Below, in pieces: positions 15,821 through 23,127 of a DNA stretch of 24,464 bases; the first letter of the stretch is position 1; every line of letters begins with the position of its first letter. This stretch comes from CALVGQ01 sp964368495. Lineage in GTDB: Bacteria; Bacillota_I; Bacilli_A; Erysipelotrichales; Erysipelotrichaceae. The notes beneath the pieces are model-generated. The model worked only from the letters and a program-made list of their open reading frames with translations, was not told the origin of the DNA and did not search any database. The DNA is taken from NCBI GenBank assembly GCA_964368495.1, contig CAYJAJ010000023.1, positions 1-24,464 of the forward strand. Reading direction: 5' to 3'. Made by a program: the position numbers and the translations under genes.

Positions 15821-16563
15821 AATCCTAACTCCTCCTCAATACAATCACAAATGCTATTTGCTGCAGATAATGGGCCACTAATTGTTGGAAGTGATCCCAC
15901 TTGAAGTACATTGTATTCCTTTTTCAAACACTCTTTAACACCAATTCCTTTACTAGCAATATCAATAATAAATGGCTCTTTCAACCAAGATGATACAGTA
16001 TGTTCATCAATAACACACGCTGCTGCTGTGTTAATAACAATATCTGATGGTTGCATACGATTCCACTGTTCATAAGAATAATGTTTGCAATTAATCTTCG
16101 GATTACTTTGTCTACTAACACAACGAACATCACACCCATTGCTAACTAATACCTTAATCATCTCTTTGCCACATGCTCCATACCCTAAAACATCATATGT
16201 GTAGTTTTTAAAATTCTGATTTGTTTTAGTGATTAAAATATTCAAAATCCCATGTGCTGTTAATTCAGCTAAAACATTTTTAAGCTTGTTATTTTTACTT
16301 AGATTAACAATAACTACATTTTGGCTTAACAACATCTCATTTACTACTCCTGTAAAAAGCATTGCATTTGGACGAACATACTTAAATAATTGTTTTATAA
16401 AATTATGATCACTAATCCCACTCATCGGTAAAACGACAACATCAAATAAAACATCAGATTGAATATTATCATTGATAGGTATTTCATATACAGATGTCTT
16501 TTGTTTTAATCTCTTTGCAATATACTTCATTCGTTCATCCTGCATAACCACGGCAACTTTCAT
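15817..16563 (-). CDS. dpaA: Dipicolinate synthase subunit A (SpoVFA)
   Basis: A 248-residue NAD(P)-binding partner of DpaB. The first 110 residues are variable (MKVAVVMQDERMKYIAK...VVLPMSGI), as in the family; the Rossmann segment follows with VLGYGACGKEM, a glycine-rich loop, then IVINTAAA, IDIASKGIG and LPTISGPLSAANSICDCI, which align with the DpaA C-terminus. It is shorter than the roughly 297 residues of B. subtilis DpaA. A reading from 16611 adds 16 residues, but ATG 16561-16563 has AGAGGTGG directly upstream and is preferred. First gene of the dpaA-dpaB-dapA-cse60 operon, directly after the tyrS terminator. A sigma-E/K-like -10 lies just upstream. Confidence 0.87.
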   Translation of the reverse strand: MKVAVVMQDERMKYIAKRLKQKTSVYEIPINDNIQSDVLFDVVVLPMSGISDHNFIKQLFKYVRPNAMLFTGVVNEMLLSQNVVIVNLSKNNKLKNVLAELTAHGILNILITKTNQNFKNYTYDVLGYGACGKEMIKVLVSNGCDVRCVSRQSNPKINCKHYSYEQWNRMQPSDIVINTAAACVIDEHTVSSWLKEPFIIDIASKGIGVKECLKKEYNVLQVGSLPTISGPLSAANSICDCIEEELGL

Positions 16564-16580
16564 TTGACCACCTCTAATAC

Positions 16581-16588
16581 ATTGTATG
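16581..16588 (-). promoter_or_regulatory. Candidate sporulation sigma factor -10 element upstream of dpaA
   Basis: Minus strand CATACAAT, identical to the sigma-E -10 consensus and compatible with the CATA start of sigma-K -10 sites. A TCATAT eleven bases further upstream resembles a sigma-E -35, but the spacing is shorter than usual. The implied leader would be only about a dozen bases. Confidence 0.35.
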
Positions 16589-16609
16589 CAACTATATGCA
16601 TATGAGCAC

Positions 16610-16637
16610 AAAAAAAGTCTAAACCATGGTTTAGACT
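16610..16637 (-). terminator. Intrinsic terminator of tyrS
   Basis: Perfect 22-base palindrome (16616-16637, arms AGTCTAAACCA / TGGTTTAGACT) followed on the minus strand by a run of seven T's. It begins seven bases after the tyrS stop and isolates tyrS from the dpa operon. Confidence 0.9.
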
Positions 16638-16644
16638 GTAAAAA

Positions 16645-17871
16645 CTAATTAAATCGGCAAACAAACCAATTTTTCTTACCCTTTTTCAAAATACATAATT
16701 CTTCATTGAATGCATCTTCACGCTTAATAACAAACTCAGGATCCATGATTTTAACACCATTAACTTGGATAGAACCATTGTTGATTAACTCCCTTGCTTC
16801 TCTTTTACTTGATGCAATTTGTGCATTTATCAAGTTTTCAGTTAACGTTGCACCATTTTGAATTGTAACTTGCGGCATATCACTAACGCCTTGCTTTAAT
16901 TCTTCAAATGATAAATCTCGAATATCACCTTTAAAGAAGATTTCAGCAATTTTAACCGCTGAAGCATAGGCGTCTTCCCCATGGATAAATGTAATGACTT
17001 CTTTAGCAAGTGCTTTATGAGCTTCACGCAAATGAGGTTGATTTGTGTTTTTCAGCTTTAATTCAGAAATTTCATCTAGAGTTAAAAAAGTTAAAAATTT
17101 TAAATAATCGATTACTTTAGAATCTTCACTATTAATAAAGAATTGATACATTTCATAAGCAGAAGTTTTATTAATATCTAACCAAATTGCTTCTCCATTT
17201 GTTTTACCAAATTTTGAGCCATCTGATTTAGTAAGAAGTGGCATTGTAAAACCAAAGGCTTCCTTGTTTTCTTTTTTTCGAATTAATTCAATCCCTGCAG
17301 TAATATTCCCCCATTGATCTTGACCAGCAACTTGTAAATTACAATTTTTATTCTCGTTTAACCACCAAAAATCAAGGGCCTGCATAATCATATAAGAGAA
17401 TTCAGTGTAAGTAATTCCGCTATCTAATCTTCTTTTGACAATGTCTTTTGCCAGCATATAATTGATATTAAAATATTTACCAAAATCCCTTAAATAATCA
17501 ATAAAATTAATATCTTTATACCAATCATAATTATTAACTACCTCGAATCCAAATAGCTTTGTAGCTTGGTTCTTTAAACAGTTGAAATTATGCTCAACTT
17601 GTTTTTTCGTAATCATTGGCCTTTCACTATCAGGTTTAGGATCGCCAATTAATCCTGTTCCACCACCGACTAATAAAATTGGATGATGCCCTGCATCTTT
17701 CAACCTTTTACTAATTAAAAATGATGAAAAATGTCCAATATGTAAACTATCTCCTGTTGGATCTGTACCAATATAAAATGTCATTCCACCCTTATTTAAC
17801 TTTTCTTTTAGTTCTGGACTACTGACATCTTTGATTAATCCTCTTTGTTCTAACTCTTCATAAATTCCCAT
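16645..17871 (-). CDS. tyrS: Tyrosyl-tRNA synthetase
   Basis: A 408-residue class I aminoacyl-tRNA synthetase charging tRNA-Tyr. Signatures: FYIGTDPTGDSLHIGHF with the HIGH motif, the ATP/Tyr pocket VGGGTGLIGDP, VAGQDQWGNI, and KFGKT as the KMSKS equivalent; a C-terminal S4 domain (SSKREARELINNGSIQVNGV) follows. The frame is open to a GTG at 17931, adding 20 residues, but that stretch overlaps the T-box terminator; the ATG at 17869-17871 with AAGGAG upstream gives the usual N-terminus MGIYEELEQRG. Expression is controlled by the upstream T-box leader, which reads uncharged tRNA-Tyr, and ends at a strong terminator. Confidence 0.97.
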   Translation of the reverse strand: MGIYEELEQRGLIKDVSSPELKEKLNKGGMTFYIGTDPTGDSLHIGHFSSFLISKRLKDAGHHPILLVGGGTGLIGDPKPDSERPMITKKQVEHNFNCLKNQATKLFGFEVVNNYDWYKDINFIDYLRDFGKYFNINYMLAKDIVKRRLDSGITYTEFSYMIMQALDFWWLNENKNCNLQVAGQDQWGNITAGIELIRKKENKEAFGFTMPLLTKSDGSKFGKTNGEAIWLDINKTSAYEMYQFFINSEDSKVIDYLKFLTFLTLDEISELKLKNTNQPHLREAHKALAKEVITFIHGEDAYASAVKIAEIFFKGDIRDLSFEELKQGVSDMPQVTIQNGATLTENLINAQIASSKREARELINNGSIQVNGVKIMDPEFVIKREDAFNEELCILKKGKKNWFVCRFN

Positions 17872-17888
17872 ATTTTTCTCCTTCAAAT

Positions 17889-18093
17889 AAAAAAAGCACA
17901 TCCAATAAGGACGCGCTTTGCGTGGTACCACCTTAATTTAGTCTTATGACCCTCTAGTTATTAACGCTAACGACACGTCTTGTCTTTAAAACAAGCTGCT
18001 CCAAGATGTATTTCACAAGCTTCATTAAACTACTTTCATCAACCGTAGTCTTTCTTTATAACGAAGATTTGTTACTTCTTCTTTTCATTGCAT
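17889..18093 (-). ncRNA. T-box leader riboswitch of tyrS
   Basis: About 200 bases of untranslated leader precede tyrS. The hallmark antiterminator bulge AAGGTGGTACCACG lies at 17921-17934, followed by a terminator (17889-17919) with arms AAAGCGCGTCC and GGATGTGCTTT, loop TTATT and a run of seven T's. A UAC tyrosine codon in GAAATACATCTTGGAG (plus 18008-18010) is the likely specifier. When tRNA-Tyr is uncharged, its acceptor end pairs with the bulge and the antiterminator forms. The stem I layout was judged by eye; the 3' half is certain. Confidence 0.93.
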
Positions 18094-18099
18094 TGACAT

Positions 18100-18127
18100 A
18101 TTATAGCATGTATAAAACGGATGTCAA
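18100..18127 (-). promoter_or_regulatory. Sigma-A promoter of the tyrS T-box transcript
   Basis: Consensus -35 TTGACA (plus 18122-18127), 16-base spacer, and TGC-TATAAT (-10 at plus 18100-18105) which also makes an extended -10. It lies directly after the ccpA stop codon, so tyrS is transcribed independently of ccpA. Confidence 0.9.
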
Positions 18128-18129
18128 AC

Positions 18130-19125
18130 TCATTGTATAGTTGAGTTTCGAGGCATATATAAATAACTTAATTCAATTTCTTTTCCTTGATCTTCATCTT
18201 CATTGTTTAACATTTTTGTCATTACACGCATTGATACAGATCCCAAATCATAGGAAGGAATTGAGAAGCTTGAAACTTCTGGTCTCAACATAGAATTGTA
18301 TTTTGTATCTAAAATACAAATAACTTCCATTTCTTCAGGAATGCTAATATTATTTTCTTTTGCAGCATTAATTATTGCAAAAGCTTGACTATCGCGATTC
18401 GCAATGACAACTTGATGTTTATGATTTTTAAAATAATGATTTGTGAATTTATAAGTTGATCTAAAATCTTCAGAAATTTTCACAAAATTTGAAAACTCTA
18501 AATTCTGTTCTTTAAAAGCCTTTTTAGCCCCATTCAACATTAGTTGAGTAGCATTATCACTACGTCTATCTTCAAGTATTGCAATATCTTGAATCCCTTT
18601 ACTTAAATAACCTTTAACTAAATCATACACAGCGTTTTCAATATCCACAAATACAGAGCTTATTGACTTTCCTGAAATACGATTTCCTATTATAACCATA
18701 GGAATATTATAGTGAGATAACTTATTAATATCAACTTGAGTTAGGCGATCATTATAAATGATGACCCCATCCACTCTCGATTTGATAATGCTTTCAATTA
18801 CTTCATCAATTTCATTAATTCCTTCTGTTGTTGTATGAAGTGTGACACTGTATTTATCAATTTTTGCAACATCCAACAACCCATTAATAATTTGGCCTGT
18901 ATACGTGAAACTAGCTTCTGGAATAACTAATGCAATGGTAGTCGTTTTTTGAAGAGCTAGACCTTGTGCAATTGCATTTGGTTTATACCCAAGTTTTTCA
19001 ATCGCTTCTTCAACTTTTTTTCTAGTATTACCTTTTACTACTTCTGAGCCATTAATTACGCGAGAAACGGTTGCCAATGAAACGTTTGCATAATTTGCTA
19101 CATCATAAATTGTTACTCTCTTCAT
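18130..19125 (-). CDS. ccpA: LacI-family regulator, catabolite control protein A
   Basis: A 331-residue repressor/activator. The N-terminal helix-turn-helix TIYDVANYANVSLATVSRVINGS (about residues 4-26) and hinge helix YKPNAIAQGLALQKTTT match CcpA closely; the C-terminal periplasmic-binding-protein-like core follows (VDGVIIYN, IPEEMEVICILD, RPEVSSFSIPSYDLGSVSMRVMTKML). In Firmicutes CcpA with HPr-Ser-P binds cre sites to govern carbon catabolite repression. The gene order tyrS-ccpA-ytxH/ytxG-murC is also that of B. subtilis, which favours CcpA over other LacI regulators. The ATG has GGAGG upstream and overlaps the 3' end of the preceding helical-protein gene by 23 bases. No cre site was located with confidence. 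Confidence 0.85.
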   Translation of the reverse strand: MKRVTIYDVANYANVSLATVSRVINGSEVVKGNTRKKVEEAIEKLGYKPNAIAQGLALQKTTTIALVIPEASFTYTGQIINGLLDVAKIDKYSVTLHTTTEGINEIDEVIESIIKSRVDGVIIYNDRLTQVDINKLSHYNIPMVIIGNRISGKSISSVFVDIENAVYDLVKGYLSKGIQDIAILEDRRSDNATQLMLNGAKKAFKEQNLEFSNFVKISEDFRSTYKFTNHYFKNHKHQVVIANRDSQAFAIINAAKENNISIPEEMEVICILDTKYNSMLRPEVSSFSIPSYDLGSVSMRVMTKMLNNEDEDQGKEIELSYLYMPRNSTIQ

Positions 19126-19759
19126 CTTCGTTCTCCTCCCTCTGGTTATTTTCTGTTGGGCGAAGCCATGATTTTAAAGACTTTACAGCTTTTTCAGCTA
19201 CATCTATAGTTACGTCTTTCGTTTTTTCAACTACCTCTTGTACTTTAGGATTCGATGAAATATCCTCAATCCCTTCTTTTACAACGCCTATTCCCAGCTT
19301 AGTTATCTTCACTGTCTCATCTTTAACTGTATTTATTTTTTTCATGAGCTCTTCGTCTTGTTTAATCTTATTCGCAACTGAATCAACAACATCTTCACAT
19401 TTTTGTTTAAATTGATTAAAGTCACTATTTAGCTTAGGATCCTCTTTAATCTCTTTGTATTTTCTTGTCGCTTCATCCACAACCTTTTTAGAATTCTCAA
19501 CTACAAAATCACAGGTCTTCTTAAATTCTTCACTTTCTGCAACCTCTTTTGATGCACTCTTAATAGAATTGATGAATTTATTCAAAACTTGAATTGCCTC
19601 ATAATAAATTTCTTTAGCTCTATCCTTGTTTTCTTCATCATCCATTGCCTCCTGTGCAATTAAAGTCACAGTTTGGATTTGTTTATTTAATTCATCTACA
19701 GTATCGTTCATAACGTTGTTTGAAGAATTTTCTAAATCTTTGTTTTCATTTTCTAACAT
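19103..19759 (-). CDS. Helical/coiled-coil protein in the ytxH position
   Basis: A 218-residue, highly charged protein predicted to be almost entirely helical, built from Lys/Glu-rich heptad-like segments (KKVVDEATRKYKEIKED, KQKCEDVVDSVANKIKQD, VQEVVEKTKDVTIDVAEKAVKSL). No membrane segment or signal peptide is visible, unlike typical YtxH, which is a shorter membrane-anchored stress protein. The gene sits between the ytxG-like gene and ccpA, where B. subtilis has ytxH, so it may be a diverged functional equivalent; this is an inference from position. AAAGGGGAT precedes the ATG, and the gap to the upstream gene is twelve bases. Confidence 0.65.
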   Translation of the reverse strand: MLENENKDLENSSNNVMNDTVDELNKQIQTVTLIAQEAMDDEENKDRAKEIYYEAIQVLNKFINSIKSASKEVAESEEFKKTCDFVVENSKKVVDEATRKYKEIKEDPKLNSDFNQFKQKCEDVVDSVANKIKQDEELMKKINTVKDETVKITKLGIGVVKEGIEDISSNPKVQEVVEKTKDVTIDVAEKAVKSLKSWLRPTENNQREENEDEESNNL

Positions 19760-19771
19760 AATTATCCCCTT

Positions 19772-20137
19772 TCAATTATTTTCGACATCTGAATCATTAC
19801 AATGTGTGTCACTCTTAGATGATTTTGATTGTAAATTTTCTATACTACTCACGACATACGTTGCAGCGCTTTTTAAAGCATTTTCAGTTGAATCGTAGGC
19901 TTTGTCAATACCATGTGATACTTTTACAGCGGTGTTCAATGGTTCTTGAATTTTCTCAATGCTTTTATCTACACCTTGCACAGTACTTTCTAGTTGCTTC
20001 ATTCGATTAGTACATTCCCCAATAAAGGCAATACACTTATTGAGTAATAAAATTATAAGAATTAAAACAACTGCACTTAATATTGGTATTACTTGTTCAC
20101 TTACTTCTTTTAAAGAAAATATTAATTGATCTACCAA
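19772..20137 (-). CDS. ytxG: YtxG-like DUF948 membrane protein
   Basis: A protein of about 121 residues with one N-terminal membrane segment (VIPILSAVVLILIILLL, roughly residues 16-33) and a long cytoplasmic helical tail with repeated four- and seven-residue spacing, the layout of DUF948 proteins such as the general-stress protein YtxG. A GTG at 20144-20146 is in frame but lies within the GAGGTGG ribosome binding site; the TTG at 20135-20137, five bases beyond it, is the better start. It leads a small operon with the helical protein and ccpA, behind a good sigma-A promoter. The family name is supported by topology and gene order more than by sharp motifs. Confidence 0.6.
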   Translation of the reverse strand: MVDQLIFSLKEVSEQVIPILSAVVLILIILLLNKCIAFIGECTNRMKQLESTVQGVDKSIEKIQEPLNTAVKVSHGIDKAYDSTENALKSAATYVVSSIENLQSKSSKSDTHCNDSDVENN

Positions 20138-20157
20138 TTTAACCACCTCATGTCTAT

Positions 20158-20186
20158 ATTTTATATGGTTGTGAAAATTTTTTCAA
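20158..20186 (-). promoter_or_regulatory. Sigma-A promoter of the ytxG-ytxH-ccpA operon
   Basis: Minus strand -35 TTGAAA (plus 20181-20186), 17-base spacer, -10 TAAAAT (plus 20158-20163), about 20 bases upstream of the ytxG start. Confidence 0.65.
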
Positions 20187-20197
20187 TAACTATTGTA

Positions 20198-20217
20198 ATT
20201 TTTCACACATTTTTCAC
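20198..20217 (-). repeat. Two direct repeats of GTGAAAAAT, 11 bases apart
   Basis: Minus strand GTGAAAAAT occurs at plus 20209-20217 and again at 20198-20206. The repeat phase of one helical turn, just upstream of the -35 of the ytxG promoter, is the position of an activator site. Function unproven. Confidence 0.35.
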
Positions 20218-20278
20218 TATATTATTATCAATTCATAACCATTTATACTATAAACATATATTTAAACCAACAAAAACA

Positions 20279-20312
20279 TAAAAAAAGTAAAGTCCATGAA
20301 AGGACTTTACTT
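20279..20312 (-). terminator. Intrinsic terminator of murC
   Basis: Minus strand AAGTAAAGTCC, loop TTTCAT, GGACTTTACTT followed by seven T's; the first arm overlaps the murC stop codon. Confidence 0.9.
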
Positions 20313-21609
20313 AAACTATTTCCTTTACTTTGTTTGCTAAATGATATATGTCTTTACTTGACATAAATAAATACACAGCTGGTGAGTGACTCGCAAGCTC
20401 TTTTGCCCCTTGCTCATCTTCGCTTAAGATTTTTGCATTTTTGATAATTGACTGCAAATAAGTTATATCAATATCCACACCGTCATAATCATCAATGCTT
20501 GTAAAGTCACATAAATACACTTCATCTGCTTTACTTAGTGCATCGGCAAATTCTTGTCTAAAGTAAAACACACGACTTGCACGGTGCGGCTTAAAAATTG
20601 CTATGCATTTCTTATCTGGAAATCTTTTTTTAGCAGCATCAATTGTAATCGACACTTCTGTAGGATGATGTGCATAATCATCTACAAATATATTTTCATT
20701 TGATTCTTCAACAACAAATCTTCTTTTTACACCTTGAAAACTTTTTAACCCTTTTTCTATATCCTCACAAGCAATGTTTTCAAGGTAACCCACTGCAATT
20801 ACAGCTAAACTATTCCAAAGTAAATGTCTTCCAACAAAAGGCAGATTAAAACGATAAATAATTTGTTTATCACAAACTAAATTAAAACTCATTGAATTTG
20901 AAGTTTCTACAATTTCAGTTGCTTGAAAATCACTTCCCTCACTTAATCCATACGTGACCACATCACAATCGAATTTGCACTTTTTAATTTCCTCATCATC
21001 ATTAAACACAATTAACTTCTTTTTAACATTTGATGAGAATTCTTCATAAGCACTTCGATAATCTTCGTCATCCTTAAAATAATCAACATGATCAATTTCA
21101 ATATTTGTAATTATCGCATAGTTAGGACAATATGCTAAAAAATGTCTTCTAAACTCACAAGCCTCTACAACAAGATTATTGCTGTTTTTCTCTACATGTC
21201 CAGAACCATCCCCAATTAGATACCCTGTAGGTATGTTAAAATTTAACATTGCTGAAAGCATTCCTGTGGTTGTTGTCTTACCATGACTTCCTGCAACACA
21301 AAAACTATTATACTTCTTCATAAAATCACCTAAAAATTCATGATATCTAAAGCATGTGCACGTTTTATTGCTTCTTGCTTGAATGACTTCACTAAAATCT
21401 TCTAAAAATGCATTACCGATGATTACAGTGCTATTGTTCGGTATCAGCTCACTATCAAACTCGATAATTTTAATCCCTCTTTCAATCAAAGGTACTTCAG
21501 TAAAAAAATGTTTTTGTAAATCGGACCCCATTACTTCATAACCTAAATCATGAAGTATACATGCTAATGCCGACATCCCTGTTCCTTTAATACCAATAAA
21601 ATAGATCAT
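20311..21609 (-). CDS. murC: UDP-N-acetylmuramate--L-alanine ligase
   Basis: A 432-residue cytoplasmic Mur ligase adding the first amino acid of the peptidoglycan stem peptide. The N-terminal UDP-binding segment FIGIKGTGMSALACILHDLGYEVMGSD, the ATP loop AGSHGKTTTTGML, ITNIEIDHVDYF, the LWNSLAVIAVGYLE region, KRRFVVEE and the C-terminal DDYAHHPTEV and FKPHRASR motifs are all present in the proper order. AGAGGGA precedes the ATG. It follows the 224-residue acidic protein by seventeen bases after a lipoprotein gene, and precedes the ytxG operon, the same side-by-side order as murC-ytxG-ytxH in B. subtilis. A terminator follows immediately. Confidence 0.97.
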   Translation of the reverse strand: MIYFIGIKGTGMSALACILHDLGYEVMGSDLQKHFFTEVPLIERGIKIIEFDSELIPNNSTVIIGNAFLEDFSEVIQARSNKTCTCFRYHEFLGDFMKKYNSFCVAGSHGKTTTTGMLSAMLNFNIPTGYLIGDGSGHVEKNSNNLVVEACEFRRHFLAYCPNYAIITNIEIDHVDYFKDDEDYRSAYEEFSSNVKKKLIVFNDDEEIKKCKFDCDVVTYGLSEGSDFQATEIVETSNSMSFNLVCDKQIIYRFNLPFVGRHLLWNSLAVIAVGYLENIACEDIEKGLKSFQGVKRRFVVEESNENIFVDDYAHHPTEVSITIDAAKKRFPDKKCIAIFKPHRASRVFYFRQEFADALSKADEVYLCDFTSIDDYDGVDIDITYLQSIIKNAKILSEDEQGAKELASHSPAVYLFMSSKDIYHLANKVKEIV

Positions 21610-21626
21610 AAGTCCCTCTTTCTATC

Positions 21627-22301
21627 TTAATCTTTAATATCAAACAAACTAATATTTTCGTATTCTTGAGTATCCTGTTCAGTTTTAGCTAAACTTTCAA
21701 AATCTGCATCAACTTGTTCAAATTTGTGTTGAACTTTAACTTCTTTTACTTCAAGAAAATCATCCAAACTAAATTGACTATCTTTATTTTTTTTGGTATC
21801 ATCTTTTACTTTAACAGTCTCATTCTCACTATTATTAGGTAAGTTATATCCAAAAATTGGACTAGGAACCGTCTTAAAAACGCCTTTGGATTTACTTTCT
21901 TTTGGCTTTATCTTAATAACTGGAGTATTTGATTCATCCAAATCCTGTGTGCTTTCACTTAACACACCATTAACTGGACTAATCACTTTAGTATGTTTAA
22001 ACTTCTTAGATTTGTCGCTATAACCTTCAACTCTTTTAGCAATTTCATCAGCCTTGTTAATTTTTTCAAAGGCATAAGATTGTTTAGGTTCTACTCGCTC
22101 TTCCATTATAATTTTCTCATCATTATTTTTAGTGTTTTCATCATCTAAATAAACTTTTTTTACTTCTTCTTTTTTAACTTGTGTTTCAACTATTGCAGGA
22201 TTTTGAGTAACCTCAAAAGAATCTTCAACTACCTCTTCAATTTCTACATCTTCAAAAATACTATCTGATAATTTCTTAAATAGATTTGATATTTTACTCA
22301 T
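21627..22301 (-). CDS. Acidic, mostly disordered protein with paired SPxxG motifs (SftA N-terminus-like?)
   Basis: A 224-residue protein with no membrane segment, rich in Lys, Glu, Asp and Ser and probably unstructured. Two short hydrophobic islands stand out: KFKHTKVISPVNG (about residues 100-112) and VFKTVPSPIFG (141-151), both an FK...V.SP-x-x-G pattern. A third conserved-looking patch is QFSLDDFLE, and an amphipathic helix opens the protein (MSKISNLFKKL). In B. subtilis the gene directly before murC encodes the DNA translocase SftA, whose N-terminal linker, as I recall it, carries comparable SPxxG motifs; here no motor domain is attached. A role as a stand-alone division linker is inference. 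The ATG at 22299-22301 is preferred; the one two codons earlier abuts GGAGG. Confidence 0.6.
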   Translation of the reverse strand: MSKISNLFKKLSDSIFEDVEIEEVVEDSFEVTQNPAIVETQVKKEEVKKVYLDDENTKNNDEKIIMEERVEPKQSYAFEKINKADEIAKRVEGYSDKSKKFKHTKVISPVNGVLSESTQDLDESNTPVIKIKPKESKSKGVFKTVPSPIFGYNLPNNSENETVKVKDDTKKNKDSQFSLDDFLEVKEVKVQHKFEQVDADFESLAKTEQDTQEYENISLFDIKD

Positions 22302-22318
22302 ACCCATTCCTCCTTACT

Positions 22319-23075
22319 TTATTCTTCTGTTGTAGTACTTGTTTCTTCAGAATCATTAGAATCACTATCTGTTGTTGTAACTGTGTCGTCATCAAATTCA
22401 AAATAGTCCAATGCGTTATCAAGATTCGATGAATTACCGCTTAATTCTTCAATTCTTCCACTTTCTGGAATNNNNNNNNNNAATAGTAACATCAAACAAG
22501 TCAACTTGTTCCTTAATATATTCTACTGTCGGTTTCGACGAGTATAATTCAACAATTTTATTCTTATCAACCACAACTGTTTTCCCAATTTTCATCATTT
22601 CAAAAATCAAGTCATCGATACTAGTATATTCGCAATACGAATAAAAATTAACATACTCCATTTGGAAATCGATGAAATACTTACTGTTATCAAATTGATA
22701 AACATTTAAGTCATAATCAAACACTTCATTACTCGAATTAATATAATCATCATGAATACTTAATATCGCAACATCATTGACTTCATAGGGAACTACATTA
22801 TCATAAAAATGACTATTAATAACTGTAGCAATATCCAAATTCATCACAAATTCTTCATTTTGATACATAAAAACATTCGATGTTTGCGTTGATAGTTTTC
22901 TACCTACATCAGGGCTAGAATAATAGCGATATAAAGGCTTATTATTTTCAGCTAAATTCGCTATTTCAGCATCGGCTAATATTTGTAATTCATCATGCAG
23001 ATAAGTTAAACTAGTGGAAGAACTACAACCACACAAACAAAAAATTAATATGCAACAAACTATTGTTTTTTTCAT
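22319..23075 (-). CDS. Putative lipoprotein of unknown function, interrupted by a 10-N gap
   Basis: The N-terminus MKKTIVCCILIFCLCGC is a lipoprotein signal with lipobox LCGC and Cys17 as lipidation site. The mature protein is strand- and helix-mixed (NVFMYQNEEFVMNLDIATV, YINSSNEVFDYDLNVYQF, KTVVVDKNKIVELY) and ends in a Thr/Ser/Asp/Glu-rich tail. Ten Ns at 22472-22481 split it into two apparent frames. The flanks read ACTATT-N10-ATTCCAGAA; collapsing the shared ATT gives one open frame of 247 residues (VTIPESGRIEELSG at the join), so it is one gene. AAAGGAAG precedes the ATG. It is eleven bases upstream of the SPxxG protein gene's ribosome binding region and likely cotranscribed with it and murC. 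Confidence 0.75.
22472..22481. other. Assembly gap of ten Ns inside the lipoprotein gene
   Basis: Ten consecutive Ns. The three bases ATT (minus strand) occur at both edges, and the coding frame is restored if the edges overlap by those bases. Confidence 0.95.
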
Positions 23076-23127
23076 AGCGTACTTCCTTTCACTATACTTA
23101 TATTATCATAATTAACTAAAAACATCA

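Noticed and set aside
20169..20189. Rex-like operator beginning TTGTGAA upstream of ytxG
   Set aside because: Only the left half matches; the right half TTCAATAA and the spacing do not fit the Rex palindrome.
22319..22504. Separate small protein beginning MTCLMLL before the N gap
   Set aside because: It exists only because of the N gap; its C-terminal part is the continuation of the lipoprotein.
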